Source: Zhengitettix transpicula
Lineage: Eukaryota; Arthropoda; Insecta; Orthoptera; Tetrigidae
Reading direction: 5' to 3'
NCBI GenBank assembly: GCA_037074705.1
Contig: CM073596.1
Location: 50,930,001 to 50,994,000 of the forward strand
DNA length: 64,000 nt
Shown here: positions 37,007-47,489 of the stretch, one piece after another
How positions within the stretch are numbered: position 1 is the stretch's first letter
Layout of the letters: each line of letters opens with the position of its first letter
The notes under the pieces: model-generated
What the model saw: only the letters and a program-made list of their open reading frames with translations
The model's database searches: none
What the model was told of the DNA's origin: nothing
Made by a program: the position numbers and the translations under genes

Positions 37007-37337
37007 AAGTTTTTAATTTTATTCAATAATCTGTTGTAAACTTTCAACTAACTTGTCATAATCATCCTTCCTGTGTCAGTATAATTAAAATCACATTGCT
37101 TTAAAAATTTTATTATATCTAGATACTTCGTCACATAATATAAAAATATATTGTTAATTTAATGGAAGAAAACACTTTGTTGAATTAACAATTTAGTTTA
37201 ATATTACGTGACAAAGTACCATAGATGTACTAAAAATATTAAAGTTAATGTGATTTTAATTATAATGGCATAGGAAGGATGATTATGACAAGTTAGTTGA
37301 AAGCTTCTAACCGTTTATTGTATAAAATTAAAAACTT
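37007..37337. repeat. Foldback element, 331 bp with 154-bp arms
   Basis: The left arm 37,007-37,160 begins AAGTTTTTAATTTTAT and contains TTTCAACTAACTTGTCATAA then TCATCCTTCC. The right arm 37,183-37,337 is its reverse complement with scattered substitutions (GGAAGGATGATTATGACAAG then TTAGTTGAAAG ... AAAATTAAAAACTT). The loop is about 22 nt. It has no coding capacity. Arms this long and still well paired suggest a MITE or palindromic duplication not much decayed. Confidence 0.75.
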
Positions 37338-37550
37338 CGTGATTTATTCCTCATCCTTGAAGTCCATATTCTCTAAAATGTCTACGGAATATGATGTAAT
37401 TCTATACTAAACTAACTTATTTTAAATTGAGCTTCACTTAATAAACTTGTTAATGACTAAAATATTGTTCACACCGCGGATTTATTTAGAATAATTATGC
37501 TTTAATGTAATTTCATGTATCTGATGATGGGAAAATTTAAGGAAGGTTGG

Positions 37551-37610
37551 ACTCTTGATACTTGTGTCACGCTCTTCCCGTGACTGGAAATTGGGGGAAT
37601 TGTCTGTAGG
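37551..37610 (-). repeat. Possible fragment of the poly(A)-tailed repeat (family P)
   Basis: TTGATACTTGTGTCACGCTC then TTCCCGTGACTGGAAATTGG resembles TTGGTACTTGTCCCACGCCC then TTCCGATGACGGGAGAGGAG near 55,917-55,956. Weak similarity over about 45 bp. Confidence 0.3.
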
Positions 37611-37639
37611 TGACGTAGTATTCCCGATTCCGTACATCT

Positions 37640-38780
37640 GTAACACCTGACCTAGGGAAATGTTAATTTAATTCTACATTAATCTATTAGTATTTAACCT
37701 GGATTGTGAATTATTCTACTCGTAAATCAGTATTATTCCCTTCGTAACTCCTCATCACTTAGGCTTTCGTTTGATACACAATTTTATTTTATTTATAATT
37801 GTTTCCTGTTATTGTTCCCTTAATTCTCATTACAATTCTATTAAACCTTCTTCTAAAGTACTCGCCTTTCGGTATTTTATTTGTAATAAAATACAATTTC
37901 ACGTACTATGGAAAACTACACTAAGAACATTCACTACTGCACACTCTTTGTTTCAATTTGTAGAAGCTATGGGTCATTTTGATTGCTTTGTGCAAGACTT
38001 CGTTGAATTGTAAAAAGTGTTTTTTTGGGGAGAGGGGGAAGAGAAATAACTCCCAGGTTTTCCCCCGGTTTTTTTTTATTCTGTACTTTTTCCGAAGTCT
38101 CTATATGGTTTACTCCTGCACAAATCGTTATTCCAAACTCGGGTTTCCCAAGGATCCGAAAGCATCCATACTTTCCTGGAAGTCTTATTTAAAAACAAAT
38201 TTCACAAAATTGGGGTCTCCTCCTCATTTTCATAGGGCCCAATGTCTAAATTAGCTCGCATATTATTTATTTGCTTCATTACTGTCCCTATTATTATGAC
38301 CTTGTTTTTTCCCGGTGATTATCGCTTTACAAACTCGTGTTTTCCTTCACAGTTCCGCGTCATCCCTCTCAGCAGCAGCAGCCTTGGTCCTTGTAACACG
38401 ATTTTCGCGCTCAGTCCTCCGCAAAATGACGTAAGAGTTGCAAGAGCAAGACGCGGGGGAAGGCGTCGCGTGTGTCTCCAAAGAAAAGCCTTGCTAATCG
38501 ATTAGGTTTCGATGACCCGAGGCGAATGTGTTCCTAACAGAAATGTACGCCTACGAGGCCGTGGAACACGAAATTGCAATTTGCAGTATTCCGTATCTTC
38601 GCCAAGACATCAACGACAATAAACTCGTGTGATAATAAACAGACATTATTTTTCCTGTATCAGAGTGGAGATTTTTTATGTCCTACTGTCTCCTTTATTA
38701 TGCAGAGGTTTTATAATCAATCTTTTTCTTATAATAAATAAAATAGATTGTTATTTGTATAATGTATCCGCATACAAATA
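37640..38780. other. Unassigned DNA
   Basis: Frames at 37,771-38,013, 37,979-38,254 and 38,242-38,505 (plus, 80-91 codons) overlap one another and match nothing known. Positions 38,350-38,600 are somewhat richer in G+C. Confidence 0.5.
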
Positions 38781-38784
38781 TGTA

Positions 38785-39085
38785 TAACACCCAGGGGCGG
38801 GGGTTGAATTTTCGTGGAATAAATATTTTAATGGGTCAATGACATTGATAATATTTCTCCCGATGATGTTTCTGTAAAATTTAGAGCGCTTTCTGTATTT
38901 GAGGGGAACACCCTTATGGGTGGGGTGGAGGGACGTTACAGAATAACGAATTAAGAACCGAGATTTCAGTCGAATCCGGGGTCATGGATGTCGTTCCGAT
39001 TAATTATGACATTCAACTTGCCGGATACGTTTTACTTCAACCGCTCGGGGTAGAGGTGGAAGGGGAAAACATGTTTCCGCGTAAA
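38785..39085 (+). repeat. GC-rich repeat with about 125-bp internal period
   Basis: GGGGCGGGGG (near 38,796), GGGTGGGGTGGAGGG (near 38,920) and GGGGTAGAGGTGGAAGGGG (near 39,047) occur about 122-128 bp apart. They are separated by AT-richer linkers with TTAATTATGACATTCAACTT and GGAATAAATATTTTAATGGG. The second block resembles the reverse complement of 3,330-3,361. It looks like part of a dispersed arthropod repeat; family not named. Confidence 0.4.
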
Positions 39086-39089
39086 ATTT

Positions 39090-40470
39090 TTAACTCGTAG
39101 ATCAATTTCGTCCAAAACATCGAGAGTATAATTAACACTTATGATAGTGCGTATATTTTTTACTATATTAAGGTAACGAGTGTATTTCTCATTTCTATTA
39201 AAGTACTAAAAATATTTTTGACTGTCAACGCCTTTCAGGTAAGCTTACTAAGAATATTTTTTATATATTTTTTGTATCAGTAGTTCTGACGAAATTAGCA
39301 TTCCATCTGCATAGGAAGGTTATGTCATGAAACGTGCTTGTTATCTTACGACAGAATAAAAACAATTCCAAATCCAAACTTACTATACTGATTTAAAATA
39401 AATACACTACACACTGGAATATAGAATAGACATTGCTGAGATCAATTAAATGATACGGCAAAAATACAATCAAAATTAGGCGATAAAAAATCCACTCACA
39501 ACGTTTCTGTCAACTTTTTTGGCTTTCTTCAGAGATACAGTTTATTTAATTCAGGCAACACAAAACAAGCGCCATGAACAAAAGCAACGATTATTTATAT
39601 AATATGAATAAAGCGTCGTAGTATTACTGTGTGTTGAGGGAAAAATAGCCTAGAAATAATGCCAAACGACACCAAATAAATTATAATAAATAAACAAAAT
39701 ACGGCTAAATATTTAAAAAATAAAATAAAAATTTCATTATTAATTAAATAATTAATTTTATTGAGAAAAGCTTCTCGGGTTGCTTTTATTAGTCAAAATA
39801 TAAAAATCTTAGATATTGTAAACAATTACCCTTCTAGATTATTCGAAGAAACGTTACTACATATAAAATATACCAAAAAATATTTTAGATGTTTTATTCT
39901 TTAATTTGTTTTTAACAATTCCCACCATTAAATTTATACTTTTATGAATAAATATCGTTCACGCTAATAAAAGTCCGAATGTTATGGACAGAAACAAATA
40001 ATACTAAAATGCCTTGGCTCTATTTTCTTTACTTACATAAATTGGAAAAACAGACCCCAAAAGAAAAATTGAAACAATAATTATTTTTCTGGGATAAAAA
40101 GTTTCAAATTATTTAATAAAAATATTATTCTGTGTGATTATTTCATGAAAGAAAATAGCTCATTTATTTTTTTGTTATTTTGATCAATTTCTGTACCAAA
40201 TAATAGTTTTTTTTATACTAGCATAAATCAGATTTGAATAATTTACACGAGGATCCAGTAGTGAATGTTCCTAGTCGATTTTTCAGTATAGTCTGAAATT
40301 ACGGAGGATTGTTCTTTATACAAAAAATGAGTCCAGTATTGTATAAGAAGGCTACCACTATTGAAATGAGAACTAGAAACCCAAGAAGAAGAAAAGGTTA
40401 GCATAAGTAAATAGTAATGGGTTGAAACAATGACATATATGCCAGATTCTTTTAGCACTAGTTGATTTTA
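39090..40470. other. Unassigned AT-rich DNA with one terminal motif
   Basis: At about 39,499-39,536 the minus strand reads CTGAAGAAAGCCAAAAAAGT then TGACAGAAACGTTGTGAGTG: exact CTGAAGA and GAAAC with a partly paired GCCAA/TTGAC interior. Nothing else is recognised. Confidence 0.45.
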
Positions 40471-40474
40471 GTTA

Positions 40475-40557
40475 TTTTTTTTTAGTAACAGACTACATGA
40501 GGGAAATCCACGTGGCGACAACTGCCGTTTAATAGGACAGGAAGGGAATTGTTATAT
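40475..40557 (-). repeat. Poly(A)-tailed repeat (family P), truncated copy
   Basis: The T-run at 40,475-40,483 followed by AGTAACAGACTACATGAGGG, ATCCACGTGG, TTTAATAGGACAGGAAGGG matches the first 80 bp of the copies at 55,693 and 60,463. In its own (minus) orientation this is the 3' end with its poly(A), so the copy is 5'-truncated. Confidence 0.7.
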
Positions 40558-40559
40558 TC

Positions 40560-43500
40560 ATACCACTTTAAATCTGATGCCTATGGCAGTTCAACTTACG
40601 ACTGGACTTTTAAGTAAAACCTGAAATAATCCAATAAAACAAAAATAAGTCCTCCAAGCAATCATAGTTCTTTCCTTTAAACGAACCGTGCTGTTGACGT
40701 GAGAATGATACAAACGTTGTGAACAGGATGATAAGTGTTTCTGGAATCACGGGACGTCCGCCGCTGTCTGCGGTTAACGTAAAATAATGATGGCGTTCTC
40801 GAGAGGCGCAGAGAATTTGATAAACTGGTAAAGCAAATTATCTCGGCCACGACGTTGACGAGTTGAGGGTCATGCCAAGTAGCATTCTGGATTGTTTCTG
40901 GTGGCCCCGAGGTCAAGGCTGGCTCGGAGCGTGACAAGTCGCTGGCATCAACCGCGAGAAAAAAAACGGAAGGGAACTACATAAAAAAAAGAACCACCTC
41001 GAAACGTTTTATAGCTCAAGTGAAGCCGTCTCTGAAATGTGGATTTATCGATAAATTTAGATGGAAAACCCTTATTAACCACAAATTTTATTTATCAAAT
41101 TTGGGACGAAAATACCGTAAGTGACCAACTGTAGTTAATTTTTTTTAAAACTTCCGGTAACTCTCTTTCTGAGACACTGTACATAGCTGAAAATAAACAA
41201 AAACCTGGTCAAACTCTGGTCTTTTGTGATTACTCTGTGGCGCATTACAAAAAACTAAGTGTTGAAGCCTAATGGAAAAATACATATCATGCTTTAATCT
41301 TACATACAGTATACTTGTACATGTTAAAAAAAGCAAGCTTATAGATATAATGTAGTAACTGATTTATTTTTTTATAGATTAGGAAAAGAAGAAAAGTAAG
41401 GTTGGTTGCTAAGCAACAGTTTTTTGTTTTGAATGAAGATTATCTTTGGTTTTGTGATGTAATGTAATTAATTTTGGATTGAGTGAAAATAAAAAATATA
41501 CACGCCTGAGTAAAAAAGAGTTTTTCATGCAAAAACGATAACGTAAAGAAATAATTTTGGTTTTCGTAATTTTTCCTAAAAGTAATCTGGCGCTCAACTA
41601 ATAAAATACTATAGCTTTGAGCTTCCCGGAAGTGTACCAAACTTAAACGCCATTTTGAAACTAACACGACCCTATCTAGGACTCATAAAATTGCTAAACA
41701 TCAAAAAGATACGGAGAATATCGCAACTAAACGTACATGTAACGCATTTACAGACGGAAATATTGGAAGCGATTCATATTTACAGAATCAAAGTTCTCGT
41801 AATAAAAGTATCGAAATTGGCAAATTTTATACCACTATTAATTACAATTTTGAATTAATATCAGAGAAAATATATATTAATTATTTACATTGTTTCCATA
41901 AAAATAAAACATATTACTATAGTAAAATAACAATCCCTAATTTATGTTGATTTTCACCTAATTATTTTTTGTCGACAAATAATATATATATATAAATTTT
42001 ATAATTAAGTATATACAATTTTTATTTTTAAAAAGGATCTCGGTCAGGAAACGAAATGTCCTTGACTATAGTAGAATATCGACCTGAAAAGGTAAACACT
42101 GGAACCTGGAAGAGAGGCGTACTGAATGTGGAATGGGAGAAGGAGGAGAATGCGAGATAGTAACAGGTGTTAGGAACGAGTCTCTCCATCTGCACACCTG
42201 ACTCGCTGGACCTCAGCCAACTAATTTCAACGGATGCAAAACAAGCCACAATCAACATGGCGTTTTCATGGACACGAACGAGTGACGAATATATATTATA
42301 GACTCCAGACGGAAAACAATATATTATGAGTTCTCAGAGCGGAATATTAAAGCCACAGGTGAGACACAGCCGAATAGTTTCATTCTATTTATTTCTCGTC
42401 AAACAAACACAGAATTAAAAATACAGTCAGAGATCTATTGAAAAATATTTAATAGTTGAGTAAATGTTAGCTGTAGTATGTTTCAAAATATTTCCCCTTA
42501 AGAAATTATGATAAGTTATGTATATATATAATGTAGAAAATGATGAAATAGTTATCATTTTGCAAATTGTGTTATGAAAATTTATGAGGATCAAATACAA
42601 ACACAAACATAAACCAGTCACAATAAATTTAAATATTTTGAAGAAAAGACCCATGAAGGTTTTTAATTGAGGTACCTTCTTAACGAATCCTAGCTTCAAG
42701 TTCATAAAAATCCTTATGGTGGTTTTATATATATATATATATATATATATAACATTATTTCTCATTTTCTTGATGACCCATAATTAACTACACTCATATA
42801 CAAACATTATCCAAATCCAGGGTATTTTACCCTGTAGTAATGTTGTATTCCATAAATAATATATAAATCTTATTAAATTGCTGCCCTGATCGTCTAAATG
42901 GGGTTGGACGTTTCGTCAAGAAATTTAAATTTTTTTCCCTGAAATTATTTCATAATTTTCTGAATCTTCATAAAAAATCAAAATTAGATAATTAAATGCA
43001 TACAAAATCTGCAGAAAAAAATCATAATTTATAAAATTATGCAATAGTTAACAATTTGTGACCGATAAAAACACTTGGGAAAAAATCTAATAATTCATTA
43101 GTTTTGATAAATATTTACATAAATTATTTTGGCAAATAATTCCTCATTTTGGACCAGTGAGACCAAACAGTCGCCTTACAGAACAACGTTAATATGCAAA
43201 TCAGAGCCCCTTTTCATTATGGAAAGAAACAGAAAGCCCCGAGTAGAAAACGAGAAAGGTCTCAAAAATCGAATACAGTCTGTTAGCTTACTACTAAAAA
43301 ATATGGGGGAGGAGATGGATTGGTTTACTTTTAAAATAATCAGTTTTAATTGTTGTTTTTTAGCTAATATTTTGAGATTGGGAATTTGTATCTCTGGGAG
43401 TGACGTTATAGCAACATATAAAGATGCACATCACGCAATAAAATGTTATCCGTCCGCTGAAGTGAGACACTTTTCTTTTTTAAAAAAATATTTTTCTATT

Positions 43501-43650
43501 TTCCAGAAAGAAGGCTGCGCGAACATGGTTTATGATGATTACTCTATAAGCGCATTTAGAATGAGCTGATAGCTTACTGTTGAGGAATTTTAGTAAACAT
43601 TGGTACAACATTGGTGGGAACAGGGAAATGGCGATATTGCCGGGATAATT
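40560..43650. other. Unassigned DNA
   Basis: A (TA)n tract lies at 42,726-42,751. The 146-codon plus frame at 43,129-43,569 opens from a non-ATG codon and has no recognised domain. The 112-codon minus frame at 42,427-42,765 runs through the (TA)n tract and is not credible. The minus strand around 42,915 shows another GACGAAACGTCC motif. Confidence 0.5.
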
Positions 43651-43654
43651 TGAG

Positions 43655-43865
43655 TTATTTAAATTTTCCCTGACGTTCCAATATGACGAGTCCATTCAAG
43701 AGACCAACGACGCGGCTGTTGTAGTGACCTTCAGATGATTCCGGGGAAAACTGAGTTGAGTTCACATTGGGACAAGAAATTTTCGTCCCATCCCGATTCG
43801 CTTTGTTGACATTGTAGTCGTATGCCAAGGCGCGGTACCGGGAGGCCCATGACATCAGCGCCTCT
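43655..43865 (-). CDS. Candidate terminal coding exon, unknown product
   Basis: On the minus strand a strong splice acceptor (CCTGTCTATTTCAG, cut after 43,866) opens into a frame EALMSWASRYRALAYDYNVN, then KANRDGTKISCPNVNSTQFS, and on to VVGLLNGLVILERQGKFK and TAA at 43,655. This gives about 69 codons. The reading frame uses mixed but partly GC-ending codons, unlike the surrounding AT-rich DNA. I do not recognise the product. No upstream exon with a matching donor was found, and the frame could be fortuitous. It is listed because acceptor, frame and composition agree. Confidence 0.3.
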
Positions 43866-43949
43866 CTGAAATAGACAGGTGACGTCAGCCTCCAGCAAGG
43901 CTGCTGGTCTGGAGTCCTCCGTCGATCCCCGACGTGTTCGTATCACTCG

Positions 43950-44545
43950 TCGGATGTGCTATGGGGTGAACGACACTAGATTTTAACAACAGAGGATTAA
44001 AGGAAATTTTAAGGGAAGCGGAGTAATATCACATAACGATACCTGTGCTATGTAAACGGATTATTGGGACATTGGGATCCTCACTACAGGAGAATTCCAT
44101 ATGGAGGGATTTAAGTCAGCTTCCGCAGACAATTGAGGGGAAATTATCATGTTACATAAGTGTCGAAAAGAAACTATCAAAAATTGGAAACACTCTACGG
44201 AACATTAAATATGGCAAAGCAGAGTTCAAATGTAGCAGAAAAAAATCGAATATAAGTATCTTGAGGAAAGGAAAAAAACTTATATTTTTATAATTAATAT
44301 AAAATAGCCATAAGTTAGAAATTTACATAAAACACAAAACGTTTCTTGCCTATGATTAGAAACCTCTAAAAATAAAAAAATACCCAACAACAGTCGAATT
44401 TCACATAAATAAAATAAATTTAGTATACATGCTTACTTACGTAATTAACTAAATATGAATTGAACAGAAAAATTTAAATAACCTATTAATTAAAACACCT
44501 AACTTTGTAAATTTATTTTATTAGTTTGAAACTCAAGTATTGTCT
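43950..44545. other. Unassigned DNA
   Basis: The plus frame at 44,045-44,293 (82 codons) is unassigned. Near 44,340-44,362 the minus strand ends AAGAAACGTTTTGTG, a decayed terminal motif. Confidence 0.45.
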
Positions 44546-44554
44546 TATATTTAT

Positions 44555-44650
44555 TTATTACTAGCTGGGTGCCCGGCGTTGCCCTAGAATTCATTTATCC
44601 ATAACCCCCCGAATTTTTTCGTTATTTTTATGTAACACAATTCGACCTCT
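44555..44650 (+). repeat. Short interspersed motif ACTAG-GGGTG-CGGCGTTGCC
   Basis: TTATTACTAGCTGGGTGCCC then GGCGTTGCCCTAG matches 3,002-3,042 (TTATTACTAGTCGGGTGGTC then GGCGTTGTCCGGG). Both sit after an AT-rich TTATT run. I regard it as one end of a widespread arthropod repeat whose class I cannot state. Confidence 0.45.
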
Positions 44651-44654
44651 ATCC

Positions 44655-45200
44655 CTAAATGTCTTCTTATCTGCCAGTTTGAACTGTTTGAAAATTCACT
44701 AAATTAAATTAATAATGAGGTACTTAATTTAGTAATTTTCGAAATTAAATAATTAAATTTTATTTAAATTAAAAACTATTTGTTTAATTTTATTTATTTT
44801 TCTGGAAATCAATTTTTTTAAGCGGAATGATTTTGGCGTTCCCATATTCATCTTCTTCGTATTCCTTAATTATTTTTTAAAAATCAGTAATTACTGTACT
44901 TACAATAATTACAAATGTAAAATTATAGTCAATCATTTTTTTTATTCGTTCCATAAGTTTTCATATAAAGTCCCATAAACACAATTAAATGGCTTTCTAT
45001 AATATGAAGGAAAAAAATTAGGTGTCCAATGCAATTTTCACCCAGTTCCCAATATTCACGTGCATTTCTTGCTCTCATCTTAAAGATATGCATCTTAAAT
45101 AAAATAACGGATAAATTTAACTTCCTAAATAACGCAAAGACTCTCAAAACGGAAATAATTTTAATAAGAAAGACAGCTTTCCCCGTGTAAATTATTAACT
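44655..45200. other. Unassigned AT-rich DNA
   Basis: No recognisable feature; a 72-codon minus frame at 44,929-45,147 is unassigned. Confidence 0.55.
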
Positions 45201-45204
45201 AATT

Positions 45205-45575
45205 TTTCACGGTTACGTACCAGGTTAAGATTTCTCTATGTTGACGTGTCCATTCTCCTCGGCTGTCTTCAGCCTGTGTGGCGCTGCGGGACGTATGCGA
45301 GGTATACCATATATGGTGGTGGACATGCTGCTGCGACCTGATTGGCCGTTGAGGATCGCCTGACATTTACTACCCGATATGAAAAAACATGTGTCCTTGA
45401 CGCTGTGGTCAGGCGATCCTCAGCGGCCAATCAGGTCGCAGCAGCATGTCAGATACCATATATGGTATACCTCGCATACGTCCCGCAGCGCCACACAGTC
45501 TTGAAGACAGCGATGGAGGACGACCCTTAGAAACATCAACGTCGAGAAATCTGCGCGTGGTACGTAACCGTGAAA
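45205..45575. repeat. Foldback element, 371 bp, with hammerhead-like cores in both arms
   Basis: The arms 45,205-45,364 and 45,408-45,575 are inverted copies. The ends are TTTCACGGTTACGTACCA and TACGTAACCGTGAAA. The central GC-rich parts (GCGCTGCGGGACGTATGCGA, GGTATACCATATATGG, CTGCTGCGACCTGATTGGCC, GAGGATCGCCTGAC) are nearly identical; the loop is 43 nt. In the left arm the minus strand reads CTGAAGACAGCCGAGG (45,272 downward). In the right arm the plus strand reads TTGAAGACAGCGATGG ... TTAGAAACATCAACGTCGAG (45,501-45,546). No protein is encoded; the 62-codon frame across it is an artefact of the palindrome. Confidence 0.85.
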
Positions 45576-45579
45576 TATT

Positions 45580-46220
45580 TATTAAAAATTGTTATATATA
45601 TATATTGTTACATTAACAGGCGATATCATAATGTACCAATGTGCCACATATAATGTATCAATATTTAAATTCGAGATTAATGACACTGTGACCAAGCAGA
45701 TATATTCAACGATCATCATTATGAAAATAAAATCAAACGTTGAAAACATCAAAACAAACCTTTCTTCCACTCACACAGCCTGAAGATGTTACAAATATGT
45801 ACATAAACGTTTTTGTGTTGTTAATTAAAGATTATATGATTAATAATCATTAAACTATAAAAATCGGCTGTTAATGGCCGTTAAGGATGTTCGTTGTTAA
45901 AATCAGACGTGAAAATACAATATATGACTAATATTTCAATTGCAGAAAAACAAAATAAATTATTCCATTTAAAATAAATAAAGAATATTTATACAGATCA
46001 AAACATCAGAGTTACACAGGTTTTTAAAAATATATATGTCTGATTCGACAGCTTAATTTTTTTAAATATAAAAATGTTAATCGTAAATGGGTTATTGTTT
46101 CCTAAACGCTATAACTTCTATTACAATTTTGCTTCTAAGCTAAACTGGTTTCCCTCTTGATTAATTTATATATTAATTTGGTTTTAAAGTGAAAAAAATT
46201 TACGCCTGTTTGAAGTAATA
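45580..46220. other. Unassigned AT-rich DNA
   Basis: Opposed 62-64-codon frames at 45,582-45,783 mirror each other and are not credible. No other structure found. Confidence 0.55.
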
Positions 46221-46223
46221 ATG

Positions 46224-46500
46224 AATAAGAAAGATAGTCAATTCAGACATTAAAGGGTAAGATAAATACCACACAACAACGTTTCTGGGATCCACGTTCC
46301 TTTCGTCAGGTGCCTAGAGCGACACAACTGCACGCGTCAGTTGACAAAACTCAAAAGCGACGAACACGCAACGACAAAGAAACAGCAGACAATAAGGGAT
46401 CGCAGCAATTGCTGAGTTAAATAGTATCTCTTTGAACATTAATTGCTGTGTGATCTTTGATTTAATGTGAATCGTCTCTGACATGAGCCTGTAATTTTTG
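46224..46500 (-). repeat. Terminal-motif repeat (family A), longest copy
   Basis: It starts AATAATGAATAAGAAAGATA and GTCAATTCAGAC. The minus-strand core is CTGACGA-AA-GGAACGTGGATCCC-A-GAAAC, followed by GTTGTTGTGTGGTAT. Beyond the core about 170 bp (GCGACACAACTGCACGCGTC ... GCAATTGCTGAGTT ... TTTGATTTAATGTGAATC ... GACATGAGCCTGTAAT) match 24,070-24,280. An extra AAC duplicates three bases in CACAACAACG. Confidence 0.7.
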
Positions 46501-46504
46501 TTTT

Positions 46505-47285
46505 ATTTAAGAACTGTTTCTTTCTCGTCTTCCATACAACAAAATTATTAAATAATTCCCTTTTATTTGCTTTTCAGTTGGGTATTTTATTTATGCCTGT
46601 CGTCACTAATTCATATCAGTATTGCAGTCCTTTTAATTTTATATTATTAATTAATATATTATATTATATATAATTAATTTAATATTACCTTTTTTTGTCT
46701 GTCTGTTTTTATGAAAATCTGTATCATCTTCAGTATTTCAACTTATCTGTTTAATTAAGTTTTTATCCTGATAAGATTTTGATCTTTCCCTCTTGCGGGC
46801 CACATTATTTTGAATATCCTACTATTCATGATTTTAAAATATAAAATGTCGGTCATAGGATTCTTTAAGAAAGCTTAAGAATCTGTATGAGAAGTCTAGA
46901 AATTTATATACATTTTGTCTTTGTCTCGAGAGTGAAGGTAAGAGAAGAGTGAGGCACGAATTGGACCCGTATTAAAGAGTTCCTATATATAGTTCGTTTT
47001 ATTGTAAGCTGTCAACGGGTTTACTGGTCTGTCAGAAGTACTTCTGTTAATAATAGCAACACGTGAAATGAAAGCTAAAATCTCTCATTTTTCTTCGTCA
47101 ACTATCTGGTTAATATTCTTAAGTTTTTGCCATCTCGTTATACGTTGTAATCGTTTTTTCACTAATGTGTTTTTCCTGTTATATTGTTTACTCTAATTTT
47201 CAAATTGTATATTTTGTATATTAACTCACTTCTGTCATTATTTTGTATTTCAATTTAATTTGAATTTCTTTGTCTCAATTATATA
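46505..47285. other. Unassigned AT-rich DNA
   Basis: No gene or repeat recognised. Confidence 0.55.
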
Positions 47286-47292
47286 TTTTCGC

Positions 47293-47489
47293 GGATAAAA
47301 AGTTCTCGGTTTTCACACGGGTATAATGTATTAAGACGCGACGTTTCGACGACTAAAAGCTCTGTCGTCATCTTCTGAGCATTTATTAATTTTTAATTTA
47401 ATTAATAATTAATAAAATTCATATTTTAATCGTCAATTCGTCGCGTCTTAATATATTATACCTGTGTGAAACCCGAGAACTTTTTATCC
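47293..47489 (-). repeat. Foldback element with the best hammerhead-like core
   Basis: The arms 47,293-47,343 and 47,439-47,489 are inverted (GGATAAAAAGTTCTCGG ... TTAAGACGCGACG). Between them the minus strand carries CAGAAGA (47,377-47,371), one extra U, GACGAC, a 10-nt loop, GUCGUC, GAAAC (47,347-47,343) and then GUCGCGUC. A stem III of ACG/CGU around a UCG loop leaves the cleavage triplet GUC at 47,337-47,335. The following UUAAUACAUUAUAC pairs with the opposite arm, as stem I of a type I hammerhead would. Departures from consensus are CAGAAGA for CUGANGA and the extra U before stem II, so self-cleavage is uncertain. Confidence 0.6.

Noticed and set aside
42427..42765. 112-codon minus-strand frame
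   Set aside because: Its start runs through a (TA)n microsatellite (YIYIYIY), a typical artefact.
43129..43569. 146-codon plus-strand frame as a gene
   Set aside because: Opens from a non-ATG codon; AT-rich, no domain or splice context.
45342..45530. 62-codon frame inside the 45.2-kb element
   Set aside because: Lies across the palindrome; its ends encode the inverted arms, so it is a by-product.
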